Both the position numbers and the translations under genes were made by a program. DNA of 40,983 nt from an uncultured Prevotella sp. (lineage in GTDB: Bacteria > Bacteroidota > Bacteroidia > Bacteroidales > Bacteroidaceae): positions 1 through 40,983 of the forward strand of contig CAMUYR010000031.1 in the NCBI GenBank assembly GCA_947164965.1, in the 5' to 3' direction. A model generated the notes under the pieces. It was not told where the DNA came from. It did not search any database and worked only from the letters and a program-made list of their open reading frames with translations. Within the stretch, counting starts at the first letter, position 1; every line of letters begins with the position of its first letter. This document shows positions 34,223-40,983 of the stretch, one piece after another.

Positions 34223-34954
34223 ATGACGCTGGAAGAACGACTTTGGAAGACTTTCAATAAAGCGCTGGGGCAGTTCCAGCTTATCGACGAGGACGACCGA
34301 ATCCTCGTCGGATTGTCTGGTGGCAAGGACTCGCTGTGTCTGCTTGAGTTTCTTGCCCGTCGCTCCAAGGTCCATGTGCCTCACTTTACTGTCGAAGCGC
34401 TGCATGTCCGTATGGAGAATATCCAATACGAGTCTGACACCAGCTACCTTCAGTCGTTCTGCGATCGTCTTGGTGTCCCTCTCCACATCATCACCACCAG
34501 CTTCTCCACAGCCCCCGTTCCCGATGGTTCTCCGTCGGGCAAAAAGCCTCCCTGCTTCCTTTGCTCCTGGCAGCGCCGCAAGCAACTCTTCAACCTTGCA
34601 CAGGAACTTGGATGCACCAAGATAGCCCTAGGCCATCATCAGGACGACATCATACATACCGCTCTGATGAACCTCACCTTTCAGGGCCATTTCTCCACCA
34701 TGCCTGTCAAGTTGCGCATGCGTAAGATGCCACTCACCATCATCCGTCCGCTCTGTCTATGCCAAGAGTCTGACATCCGTGCCTATGCCGAACAGCAGGG
34801 CTATCAGAAACAAAAGAAACTATGCCCCTACGAATCCACCACTAACCGCACATCCGCTTCCGATCTTTTCGCCCACATCGAGCAGCTGAATCCTGAGGCC
34901 CGCTATTGCATCTGGCGAGCCTTGGAGAGCGACGAAAAGCTCGTAGAATATTAA
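34223..34954 (+). CDS. ttcA: TtcA-family tRNA 2-thiocytidine synthetase
   Basis: TtcA thiolates C32 of certain tRNAs. The PP-loop SGGKDSL activates the target base with ATP. Cysteines for the Fe-S cluster are the CFLC pair (PPCFLCSWQRRKQLF) and the later CPYE. The family motif GHHQDDIIHTALMN is present. The length of 243 residues is on the short side compared with E. coli TtcA (311). Paralogous TtcA-like enzymes exist, so the exact target is a family-level inference. Confidence 0.87.
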   Translation: MTLEERLWKTFNKALGQFQLIDEDDRILVGLSGGKDSLCLLEFLARRSKVHVPHFTVEALHVRMENIQYESDTSYLQSFCDRLGVPLHIITTSFSTAPVPDGSPSGKKPPCFLCSWQRRKQLFNLAQELGCTKIALGHHQDDIIHTALMNLTFQGHFSTMPVKLRMRKMPLTIIRPLCLCQESDIRAYAEQQGYQKQKKLCPYESTTNRTSASDLFAHIEQLNPEARYCIWRALESDEKLVEY

Positions 34955-35003
34955 ATATATTTAATTGTCCACTACCATTAGTAGATAATCCAGTAGTTTT
35001 TCG

Positions 35004-35011
35004 TATCTTTG
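35004..35011 (+). promoter_or_regulatory. -7 box of the propeller/phosphorylase/mnmE unit
   Basis: TATCTTTG, 25 bases before the ATG at 35037. No TTTG is found at the -33 distance. Confidence 0.5.
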
Positions 35012-35036
35012 CCATATCATCAACGAGCATGGAGAT

Positions 35037-36200
35037 ATGAAAATACGTCTGATTTTTTTCGCATTATTACTTCTTCTGGCTGCTCCCGCTGGAGCCCAGA
35101 AACGAAAGAAAGCAGTACGTCCTCAGGAACCGTCGCCTGAGGAGATAGCTCGTCAGGAGCGTCTTCAGCGAATGACCGACAATACCGAGCGCATCATGTT
35201 CATCGATAGCATGGTGGTCGACAAGGCCGATTTCCTGAAGGCTTACAAGTTGAATCCAGAGGTGGGCCATATCGACAGCTACGAACATTACTTCAAGTCG
35301 GCCAAGCACCCCAATGCCTACGTCTTCGTCAATGCGCTGGGAAACAAGTGCTATCTGGCGCAGACCAACAACGAGGGCATCATGAACCTCTACTACAGCG
35401 AGACCATCAACAAGAAGTGGACACGCCCCACCCGACTGCACGGACTGAACAACGAGCGCCAGTTCAAGACCTCCAACTATCCCTTTATGATGGGCGACGG
35501 ACAGACGCTCTACTTTGCAGCTCAGGGCGATGAGAGCATTGGCGGCTACGATATCTTCATGACCAACTACGACGAGGAGAACCAGCAGTTTCTGCGCCCT
35601 GTCAACATCGGCATGCCGTTCAACAGCGAGGCCAACGACTATCTGTTTGTCATCGACGAATACAATAATCTTGGTTGGTTTGCCACCGATCGCCGACAGC
35701 CTGAAGGCAAGGTGTGCATCTATACCTTCGTGCCCAACAAGGGGCGCAAGACGTATCTTCCCGATGACTACACACCCGAGCAAGTCTGTCGGTTTGCCGC
35801 CATCTCCAGCATTCGCGACACATGGGACGACCAGCATCAGCTGCAACAGGCACTCGTCCGCCTTCACGAGGCCAGCCATCGCGTCAGCAACAATGCCCAG
35901 CAGCCGTCGTTCACCTTTATCATCAACGACGACTATACCTACCATCAGCTTTCTGATTTCAAGGCTAAGGGCAATGCCGATCGCTATCAGCAACTGGTCA
36001 AGCTACAGGTGCGCCAGCAGGCTTTGGACAAAGCACTCAGCCATGCTCGCGACTACTACATCACAGCATCACAGGACGAGCGCGACGACCTGAAGACGGA
36101 GATCCTGGCCAGCGAACAGAAACAGCACGACCTATCCCTTGAGATTCATCAGACAGAGAAGGCCATCCGCAATGCAGAAATCATTTTTCTAACTAAATAA
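35037..36200 (+). CDS. Exported WD40-like (PD40) beta-propeller protein
   Basis: A signal peptide (cleavage near GAQ/KRK) precedes a basic and acidic helical stretch. A beta-propeller-like region (about 90-240) contains PD40-type blades: YPFMMGDGQTLYFAAQ and GGYDIFMTNYD, then SEANDYLFVIDE and LGWFATDRR. The C-terminal third is helical and Gln-rich. Such blades occur in TolB and in PorE-type proteins that also carry an OmpA domain; no OmpA domain is seen here. The function is unknown. It leads the plus-strand unit ending with mnmE; 11 bases separate it from the phosphorylase gene. Confidence 0.85.
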   Translation: MKIRLIFFALLLLLAAPAGAQKRKKAVRPQEPSPEEIARQERLQRMTDNTERIMFIDSMVVDKADFLKAYKLNPEVGHIDSYEHYFKSAKHPNAYVFVNALGNKCYLAQTNNEGIMNLYYSETINKKWTRPTRLHGLNNERQFKTSNYPFMMGDGQTLYFAAQGDESIGGYDIFMTNYDEENQQFLRPVNIGMPFNSEANDYLFVIDEYNNLGWFATDRRQPEGKVCIYTFVPNKGRKTYLPDDYTPEQVCRFAAISSIRDTWDDQHQLQQALVRLHEASHRVSNNAQQPSFTFIINDDYTYHQLSDFKAKGNADRYQQLVKLQVRQQALDKALSHARDYYITASQDERDDLKTEILASEQKQHDLSLEIHQTEKAIRNAEIIFLTK

Positions 36201-36211
36201 ACTTAAAGCTT

Positions 36212-37087
36212 ATGAACAAAAAACATTTTCCAGAGTCAGAACTCATCATCAATGGTGATGGTTCATGTTTCCATCTCCATCTGAAGCCAGAACAGCTGGC
36301 CGACAAAGTAGTATTGGTAGGCGACCCTGCACGTGTTGACACCGTAGCAGCCCACTTCGACACGAAGGAGTGCGAAGTATCGAGCCGCGAGTTCCATACT
36401 ATCACAGGTATGTATAAAAGCAAGCGTATCACCTGCCAGAGTCATGGTATCGGCTGCGATAATATCGATATCGTCGTCAACGAACTCGACACACTGGCTA
36501 ATATCGACTATGCTACACGCGAAGAGAAAGACGAGCATCGCACACTCACGATGGTACGCATCGGCACCTGTGGCGGTCTGCAGCCTTTCACACCCACCGG
36601 CTGCTTCATTGCCAGCGTCAAGAGTATCGGTTTCGACGGACTGCTCAACTACTATGCCGGACGCAACGTCGTTTGCGACATCCCCATGGAGAAAGCATTC
36701 CGTGAGCACATGCAGTGGGATCCCATCAAGGGCGCACCCTATGTAGCTGTAGCCGATGCCGACCTCATCAACCAGATTGCCGGCGACGATATGGTCAAGG
36801 GTTACACCGTTGCATGCGGTGGTTTCTATGGTCCTCAGGGACGTCAGCTCCGTGCCGACATTGCCGATCCTGACCAGAACAAGAAAATCGAAGCATTCGA
36901 ATACGAAGGCATGAAGATATGCAACTTCGAGATGGAGTCCTCAGCCCTCGCAGGCCTTGCTTCACTGCTGGGTCATCGTGCCATGACCTGCTGCATGGTT
37001 ATTGCCAACCGCTATGCCCAGAAGATGAACACCGACTATAAGAACAGTATCGATACGTTGATCACTAAAGTGCTCGACCGTATTTAA
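36212..37087 (+). CDS. udp: Uridine phosphorylase-like nucleoside phosphorylase
   Basis: These enzymes split a nucleoside with phosphate into base and ribose-1-phosphate. Family motifs are the phosphate-binding GDPAR near the N-terminus, the central VRIGTCGGLQ, and NFEMESSALAGLASLLGHRA, whose Glu-Ser binds the ribose. The length of 291 residues and the overall order fit the PNP/UDP family. Preference for uridine is inferred from family resemblance, not proven. The gene lies between the propeller protein and mnmE. Confidence 0.9.
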   Translation: MNKKHFPESELIINGDGSCFHLHLKPEQLADKVVLVGDPARVDTVAAHFDTKECEVSSREFHTITGMYKSKRITCQSHGIGCDNIDIVVNELDTLANIDYATREEKDEHRTLTMVRIGTCGGLQPFTPTGCFIASVKSIGFDGLLNYYAGRNVVCDIPMEKAFREHMQWDPIKGAPYVAVADADLINQIAGDDMVKGYTVACGGFYGPQGRQLRADIADPDQNKKIEAFEYEGMKICNFEMESSALAGLASLLGHRAMTCCMVIANRYAQKMNTDYKNSIDTLITKVLDRI

Positions 37088-37114
37088 AATTTAATGTTTA
37101 ATCTTTAATTTTTA

Positions 37115-38449
37115 ATGTCTGCCGATACTATCTGCGCATTAGCCACCGCTCCAGGTGGCGCATTGGGGATTATCAGAATCTCAGGAGAGCAATCTCTTGA
37201 GATTCTTTCCCGTATATTCTCAAAGGACGTAAGAGACGCCAAGCCCAATACCATCCACTACGGTCACATTAGCGATATCGACGAAGTGCTGGTGAGCGTA
37301 TTCCGTGCTCCACACAGCTACACAGGCGAAGACTCTGTGGAAATATCGTGTCACGGCTCGCGCTATATATTAAATAAGGTGTTGGAGCTCTTGGTGCAGA
37401 ATGGCTGCCGCATGGCCAATCCTGGCGAATACACTATGCGCGCCTATCTCAACGGCAAGATGGACCTCTCGCAGGCAGAAGCTGTGGCCGACCTCATCGC
37501 ATCCACCAACCAATCTACCCATCAGATGGCTATGAGCCAGCTGCGTGGCCATTTCTCGTCAAAGCTAGCCCAACTGCGCGAACAACTGCTCAAACTCACC
37601 TCGCTACTGGAACTGGAACTCGACTTCTCCGACCACGAAGATCTGGAGTTTGCCGACCGTAGCGAACTTATGGAGCTTACGAAAACTATTTACAACCATA
37701 TCAAAAAGCTAGCACATAGCTTTGAGACAGGACAAGCACTCAAGCAAGGCATACCAGTAGCCATCGTCGGCAAGACCAACGTAGGTAAATCCACCCTGCT
37801 CAACGCCCTGCTGAAAGACGATCGTGCTATCGTATCAGACGTTCATGGAACCACGCGCGACACCATCGAAGACACCATCGACATTCATGGCATCACCTTC
37901 CGGTTTATCGATACTGCAGGCATCCGTCAGACATCTGATCAGGTCGAAAAGATAGGCATCAACCGCACCTACGCCGCTATCGACAAGGCACGCATCGTGC
38001 TTTGGATAGTTGACGAAGAACCAACGCAAGAAGAATTAAACGAAATAATGTTAATTACTGATAATAAACAACTTATTGTCGTAAGAAACAAAATTGACAA
38101 GACGGAAAAACAACCATTTACAATAGTTAAATTTCCTTTAATCGAGATTTCCGCCAAACAAGGTACCCATCTAGCCGACTTAGAACAAGCCATCTTCGAC
38201 GCTGCCGACATCCCAACCCTCCAAGCCAACGATGTCATCGTCACCAACGCACGCCACTACGATGCACTGACACGTGCCAGTCATCATCTCCAGCGCGTCG
38301 TCGATGGTCTCGAAATGCAGCTAAGCGGCGACCTCCTATCCGAAGACCTCCGCCTAGCCCTAGACACCCTAGCAGAAATTACTGGCGGTCAGATCACCAC
38401 CAACGAAGTGTTAGGTAATATTTTCGAACATTTCTGCGTGGGAAAATAG
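37115..38449 (+). CDS. mnmE: tRNA modification GTPase MnmE
   Basis: With MnmG, MnmE installs the aminomethyl-type modification on U34 of tRNAs. The N-terminal tetrahydrofolate-binding domain opens DTICALATAPGGALGIIRIS. The G domain has G1 GKTNVGKST, TTRDT, DTAG and NKID. The C-terminus is the hallmark CVGK. The length of 444 residues is normal. A short AT-rich patch (about 38030-38150) lies in the G domain but keeps the frame. It ends 6 bases from the stop of the convergent P5-like gene. Confidence 0.97.
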   Translation: MSADTICALATAPGGALGIIRISGEQSLEILSRIFSKDVRDAKPNTIHYGHISDIDEVLVSVFRAPHSYTGEDSVEISCHGSRYILNKVLELLVQNGCRMANPGEYTMRAYLNGKMDLSQAEAVADLIASTNQSTHQMAMSQLRGHFSSKLAQLREQLLKLTSLLELELDFSDHEDLEFADRSELMELTKTIYNHIKKLAHSFETGQALKQGIPVAIVGKTNVGKSTLLNALLKDDRAIVSDVHGTTRDTIEDTIDIHGITFRFIDTAGIRQTSDQVEKIGINRTYAAIDKARIVLWIVDEEPTQEELNEIMLITDNKQLIVVRNKIDKTEKQPFTIVKFPLIEISAKQGTHLADLEQAIFDAADIPTLQANDVIVTNARHYDALTRASHHLQRVVDGLEMQLSGDLLSEDLRLALDTLAEITGGQITTNEVLGNIFEHFCVGK

Positions 38450-38455
38450 ATTACT

Positions 38456-38878
38456 TCATACATCAGCCCTACACAGCTCCCACCCCTTTAGCATGGCGAA
38501 CCAGTCGATAGACGATGTTCCGTTCTCCTGAATCGCCATTGCCACGCCTACTGCCATCCAGCGGCTAGGCTTGTCCGACGGAATGCCTATCGGCTCGTCA
38601 GGGTCGATGCCGGTGAGGCGACTGACGTTCTGGATATATGCCGACGTGTCGTTCTCACACGACGGTGCCCAACGGTTCACGATGCCTCGGATGGTGTAGA
38701 GGCGGTACTTGTGGTAGTACGTGCGGGTGAGCAGGTAGAAGGCTGCTCGCCAGCCATACTCCAGGGTTTCAAACTGGCAGAAACTACGGTCGTTCTGCGT
38801 TTTCAACATTCCTTTCCACTGATCCTTACTTCGACGGATATTCAGTGGGTTATTATTACGAATTCCTCGTGGTAACAT
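38456..38878 (-). CDS. Phage structural protein P5-like, possible muralytic protein
   Basis: The N-terminus RGIRNNNPLNIRRSKDQWKG and the downstream FCQFETLEYGWRAAF match what is annotated as structural protein P5 in Bacteroidota and their phages. Relatives are thought to have a lysozyme-like fold; activity here is not shown. The size is 140 residues, with no signal peptide. It lies 69 bases downstream of the DUF3987 gene, and the gap contains a GC-rich tandem repeat. In Bacteroidota, VirE_N/DUF3987 genes are often followed by a cell-wall hydrolase, which this may replace. Confidence 0.82.
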   Translation of the reverse strand: MLPRGIRNNNPLNIRRSKDQWKGMLKTQNDRSFCQFETLEYGWRAAFYLLTRTYYHKYRLYTIRGIVNRWAPSCENDTSAYIQNVSRLTGIDPDEPIGIPSDKPSRWMAVGVAMAIQENGTSSIDWFAMLKGWELCRADV

Positions 38879-38908
38879 AATCGTATAGTTTAAATTGAAA
38901 ATTCAAAT

Positions 38909-38940
38909 GACGCGCCGACGCGGTGACGCGGCGACGCGCC
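38909..38940. repeat. GC-rich minisatellite, four 8-bp units
   Basis: Four head-to-tail copies of gacgcg plus two variable bases (cc, gt, gc, cc) give about 80 percent GC, between AT-rich flanks. It lies between the stop of the DUF3987 gene and the start of the P5-like gene. Confidence 0.93.
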
Positions 38941-38947
38941 TAATTGA

Positions 38948-40983
38948 TTAAAGAATGATAGTGCCTGTCTTGCGGAACAATGCCTTTGCAGTACCCTTTT
39001 CCTCGCGCACTTTCTCTACCAAGTGGTCACGCATCAGGCGACTGGTCTTGCTGCGCGCCGACGATTCACTACTGAGGTTGAAACAGCGCATCACGTCCTC
39101 GTTGGTAAACTCCTCTGGCAGTCGCGCAAAGGCCTCGAAGGTCTTCTGCTTGCGCTGCACGTTCACACTCGCATCCTTCAGTTTATTGTCAAAGTAGGCC
39201 TCGGCCATTGCTCCAAAGTAATGACGCTGACAAGCGAATTGTATATTCGTAATCAACTCTGCGAGCTTCCAATCCACCTCGTCTGTCTCGAACTCGCCAC
39301 ACCAGTAGTCGCCGTCCTGCTTCATTTTGTCCCAATGACGCATCACGATAAACGGAGCAGAGAAATTCAGACCGTGATAGGCACAGCGCTTCAAGAGCAT
39401 CTCATCCGCTTTAGAGTCATTCTCAGCAGCATCCATCATGCGGCGAGCCGTCCAGTCGTAGAGTTCATCGACAATCCTCTGAACCGTCAGTTCCCCTTTC
39501 ATCCTATCCAACTTTTCAGCCCAAACCTTCAAGCGAGCATCACTTTCATAGTCCACATGACTCTCACGATCCATCATCTCGAAGTTGGTGGCTGGCAGAG
39601 GGATGCAGGTCAATCGCGTAGCAAGACCAGAACCAAAATTCTGCTCGTTCACCTTCTTTTTCAGGGCGATGGGTGTGCCCGTGTAGATGAAGTTCCAAGT
39701 AACGATGAAGTCCTGAAGAATCGAATCTACGTTGCTGTACGCCTGACCATCCTCTTCATTATGAAAAGCTTTCAGCTCCATCGAGAACTTGTCAATCCAC
39801 GAGCCGCCCTTCTGCACGGTCACGGTGTTGTCCAGTTCTGTGTCGAACGTCAGCATATGCAGCTGCATTTCCTCGCCATCAACCACCTCCACCGCATTCA
39901 CCATGTCCTGAATGAACTGCGCATTCGAGGTTCGAGCAGGATGCACGCGAACTACCACTTTTGGTTTCTTGGGCTTCTCCTTATTCGCACCCTTCGTCTT
40001 CATCAGTTCGCGATAGGCGTTGATGGCATCTTTTCCCACCTTGTCGGCAGCGACGATAGGAGCAGCTATCAGCTTAAACAGTCGCGTGGCAAACGATTTT
40101 CCGCTTGCAGGATCACCAATAATCAGCGTCGAGTTGTTCAAACGACGCAACTCCTCAGGACGATGATAAAACCTATAGGTGCAGCGAGTCATCAGCGTCA
40201 TCAGCAGACCACCACCTACGAACATAGCCGCTGGATATTGGTTCTTCTTCAATCCCTTGCAGACATCCTTCAGAATAGGGAAATACTCAAACAGCTCTTC
40301 AATCTGTGCGCCCCAATCCCAAAGCATCTGGTTAATGTCACAGAGGGACGGTTCTTTTGTTACATCCGCCGTCTGCGCTTGCGCTTTCGTGATTTCCAGA
40401 AACGTTTTACCCGTTGCCTTTTGTATTGCTTCTTGCATCGCCTTGGAAGGAAGTGAAGAGGCATACTTCTTTTCCTTCTGCGCCACACACTCAGCGGCTG
40501 AGGAAACCGTCTGGCTGACGTTCTCATCCCTCTCGTCGATGATCTCCTTAACCCAATTCTGCGCCTCCACAATGCGCTGAACAGCGGCCTTGTCACCATC
40601 GAGCATAAGCAGCAGGTCGGTTGCCAGTTTAAGCGACTCTGTATGACGGTTCGAGTCGGCTGCGCAGGGCAGCTTTTCGCCATAGCGAGCATCAATAATA
40701 GACTGTACATCATAGCCCCTCCACTTTAAAGCCTCACCCCCTTCCCCTCTCCGACTGGCGAGGGGCGTAGATACTTCTGCTGCTGATTCTTCGCCTTGGT
40801 GCTGACCATTCCCCTCGCCCTTTGGAGAGGGGTTAGGGGTGAGGCTTTTGCTATGACCAGCCCTATACTCAGCATTGTATTTCTCAGCAAACTCTTTGTT
40901 CTCATAAGTAAATAACTCCTTGTCAATGTACAAAATATCCGATTCCTTGCAGATGAAGCTCATGCGGCTTGCATCCTTGCAAC
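38948..40983 (-). CDS. VirE_N/DUF3987 family ATPase-like protein, 5' end outside window
   Basis: The frame has an ATG at 40963, but it is open to the window edge and upstream codons read CKDASR. With the following MSF this resembles the end of a VirE_N (BT4734-like) domain, so the gene probably starts outside the window. The main part is a DUF3987 region with a P-loop, IIGDPASGKSFATR, followed by RVHPARTSNAQFIQD and LTFDTELDNTV. Such proteins resemble primase-helicase or replication factors of mobile elements; the role is unknown. Residues 40-78 (counted from 40963) are encoded by an inverted-repeat insertion (40731-40845). Confidence 0.88.
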   Translation of the reverse strand, partial: CKDASRMSFICKESDILYIDKELFTYENKEFAEKYNAEYRAGHSKSLTPNPSPKGEGNGQHQGEESAAEVSTPLASRRGEGGEALKWRGYDVQSIIDARYGEKLPCAADSNRHTESLKLATDLLLMLDGDKAAVQRIVEAQNWVKEIIDERDENVSQTVSSAAECVAQKEKKYASSLPSKAMQEAIQKATGKTFLEITKAQAQTADVTKEPSLCDINQMLWDWGAQIEELFEYFPILKDVCKGLKKNQYPAAMFVGGGLLMTLMTRCTYRFYHRPEELRRLNNSTLIIGDPASGKSFATRLFKLIAAPIVAADKVGKDAINAYRELMKTKGANKEKPKKPKVVVRVHPARTSNAQFIQDMVNAVEVVDGEEMQLHMLTFDTELDNTVTVQKGGSWIDKFSMELKAFHNEEDGQAYSNVDSILQDFIVTWNFIYTGTPIALKKKVNEQNFGSGLATRLTCIPLPATNFEMMDRESHVDYESDARLKVWAEKLDRMKGELTVQRIVDELYDWTARRMMDAAENDSKADEMLLKRCAYHGLNFSAPFIVMRHWDKMKQDGDYWCGEFETDEVDWKLAELITNIQFACQRHYFGAMAEAYFDNKLKDASVNVQRKQKTFEAFARLPEEFTNEDVMRCFNLSSESSARSKTSRLMRDHLVEKVREEKGTAKALFRKTGTIIL
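40731..40845. repeat. Inverted-repeat (REP/MITE-like) insertion inside the DUF3987 gene
   Basis: Arms of 35 bases at 40731-40765 and 40811-40845 are inverted copies matching at about 29 of 35 positions. Within them, gcctcacccc/ggggtgaggc and ggcgagggg/cccctcgcc match perfectly. A 45-base centre separates them. In the gene frame the arms encode LTPNPSPKGEG and TPLASRRGEGGE, low-complexity peptides unlike the rest of the protein. Confidence 0.9.

Noticed and set aside
35067..35993. Open frame of 308 codons on the minus strand
   Set aside because: It is antisense to the signal-peptide-bearing propeller gene. Its Val/Leu-rich product reflects the codon pattern of the other strand.
37088..37114. 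TTTAAT-like repeats between the phosphorylase and mnmE genes
   Set aside because: Four imperfect short AT-rich repeats in 27 bases are too short and too simple to call a specific element.
39023..40456. Open frame of 477 codons on the plus strand
   Set aside because: It is antisense to the DUF3987 gene, whose P-loop and family features are clear. The antisense product is His/Arg-rich with no domain.
1..40983. CRISPR arrays, prophage head/tail genes or integrase
   Set aside because: No regularly spaced direct repeats of 25-40 bases with unique spacers and no integrase or structural phage cluster were seen. Only the P5-like gene is phage-related.

Overview
The window looks like a chromosome segment of a Bacteroidales bacterium, most likely Prevotellaceae. 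The reasons are the Bacteroidota promoter signature (TTTG, 19-21 bases, TAnnTTTG) upstream of many genes, the lack of Shine-Dalgarno sequences, moderate GC content, and families typical of the group (fused NfnAB-type oxidoreductase, M13 peptidase, VirE/DUF3987 protein, T9SS-like tail). All calls come from reading the sequence; no database search was run.

Layout. (1) 1-50: a truncated tRNA-Gly. (2) 168-12431, minus strand: one tightly packed eight-gene operon. In transcription order it encodes a four-ribbon zinc protein, a membrane Ser/Thr kinase, a four-module AAA+ protein, a zinc-ribbon/FHA protein, a PP2C phosphatase, MetA, a U32/RlhA-like protein and a zinc-ribbon lipoprotein. The first five form what looks like a phosphothreonine signalling system and are the most interesting content here. 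(3) 12548-16561, minus: M13 metallopeptidase and ABC-F ATPase, the latter carrying a triplicated palindrome inside its coding sequence. (4) 16784-19280, minus: FadL/OMPP1-type porin and a Tyr/Trp/Gly-rich exported protein. (5) 19410-20939, plus: prmA and nth. (6) 20896-24192, minus: envelope-stress-like operon with a small T9SS-tail-like protein, an L,D-transpeptidase, an ECF sigma factor, an anti-sigma-like protein and a Spy-like periplasmic protein. (7) 24265-26673, minus: mazG, a lipocalin-like lipoprotein and rnz. (8) 26929-29699, plus: gdhA and serS, each with its own promoter. (9) 29785-31344, minus: 5'-nucleotidase-like lipoprotein. (10) 31500-34954, plus: NfnAB-like fusion, DUF486 membrane protein, TtcA-like thiolase. 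(11) 35037-38449, plus: beta-propeller exported protein, uridine phosphorylase, mnmE. (12) 38456-40983, minus: phage P5-like protein and the 3' part of a VirE_N/DUF3987 protein that runs off the window, with two unusual repeats. This is the only accessory-looking part.

How the genes fit together. Apart from the signalling operon and the right-hand end, the window is mainly housekeeping: translation (tRNA, RlhA-like, PrmA, ABC-F, SerS, MnmE, TtcA-like, RNase Z), nitrogen and redox metabolism (GdhA, NfnAB-like), nucleotide clean-up (MazG, nucleotidase, uridine phosphorylase), methionine synthesis (MetA) and envelope upkeep. No intergenic stretch exceeds 300 bases once corrected starts are used; the longest is the 255-base divergent region between mazG and gdhA, which holds both promoters.
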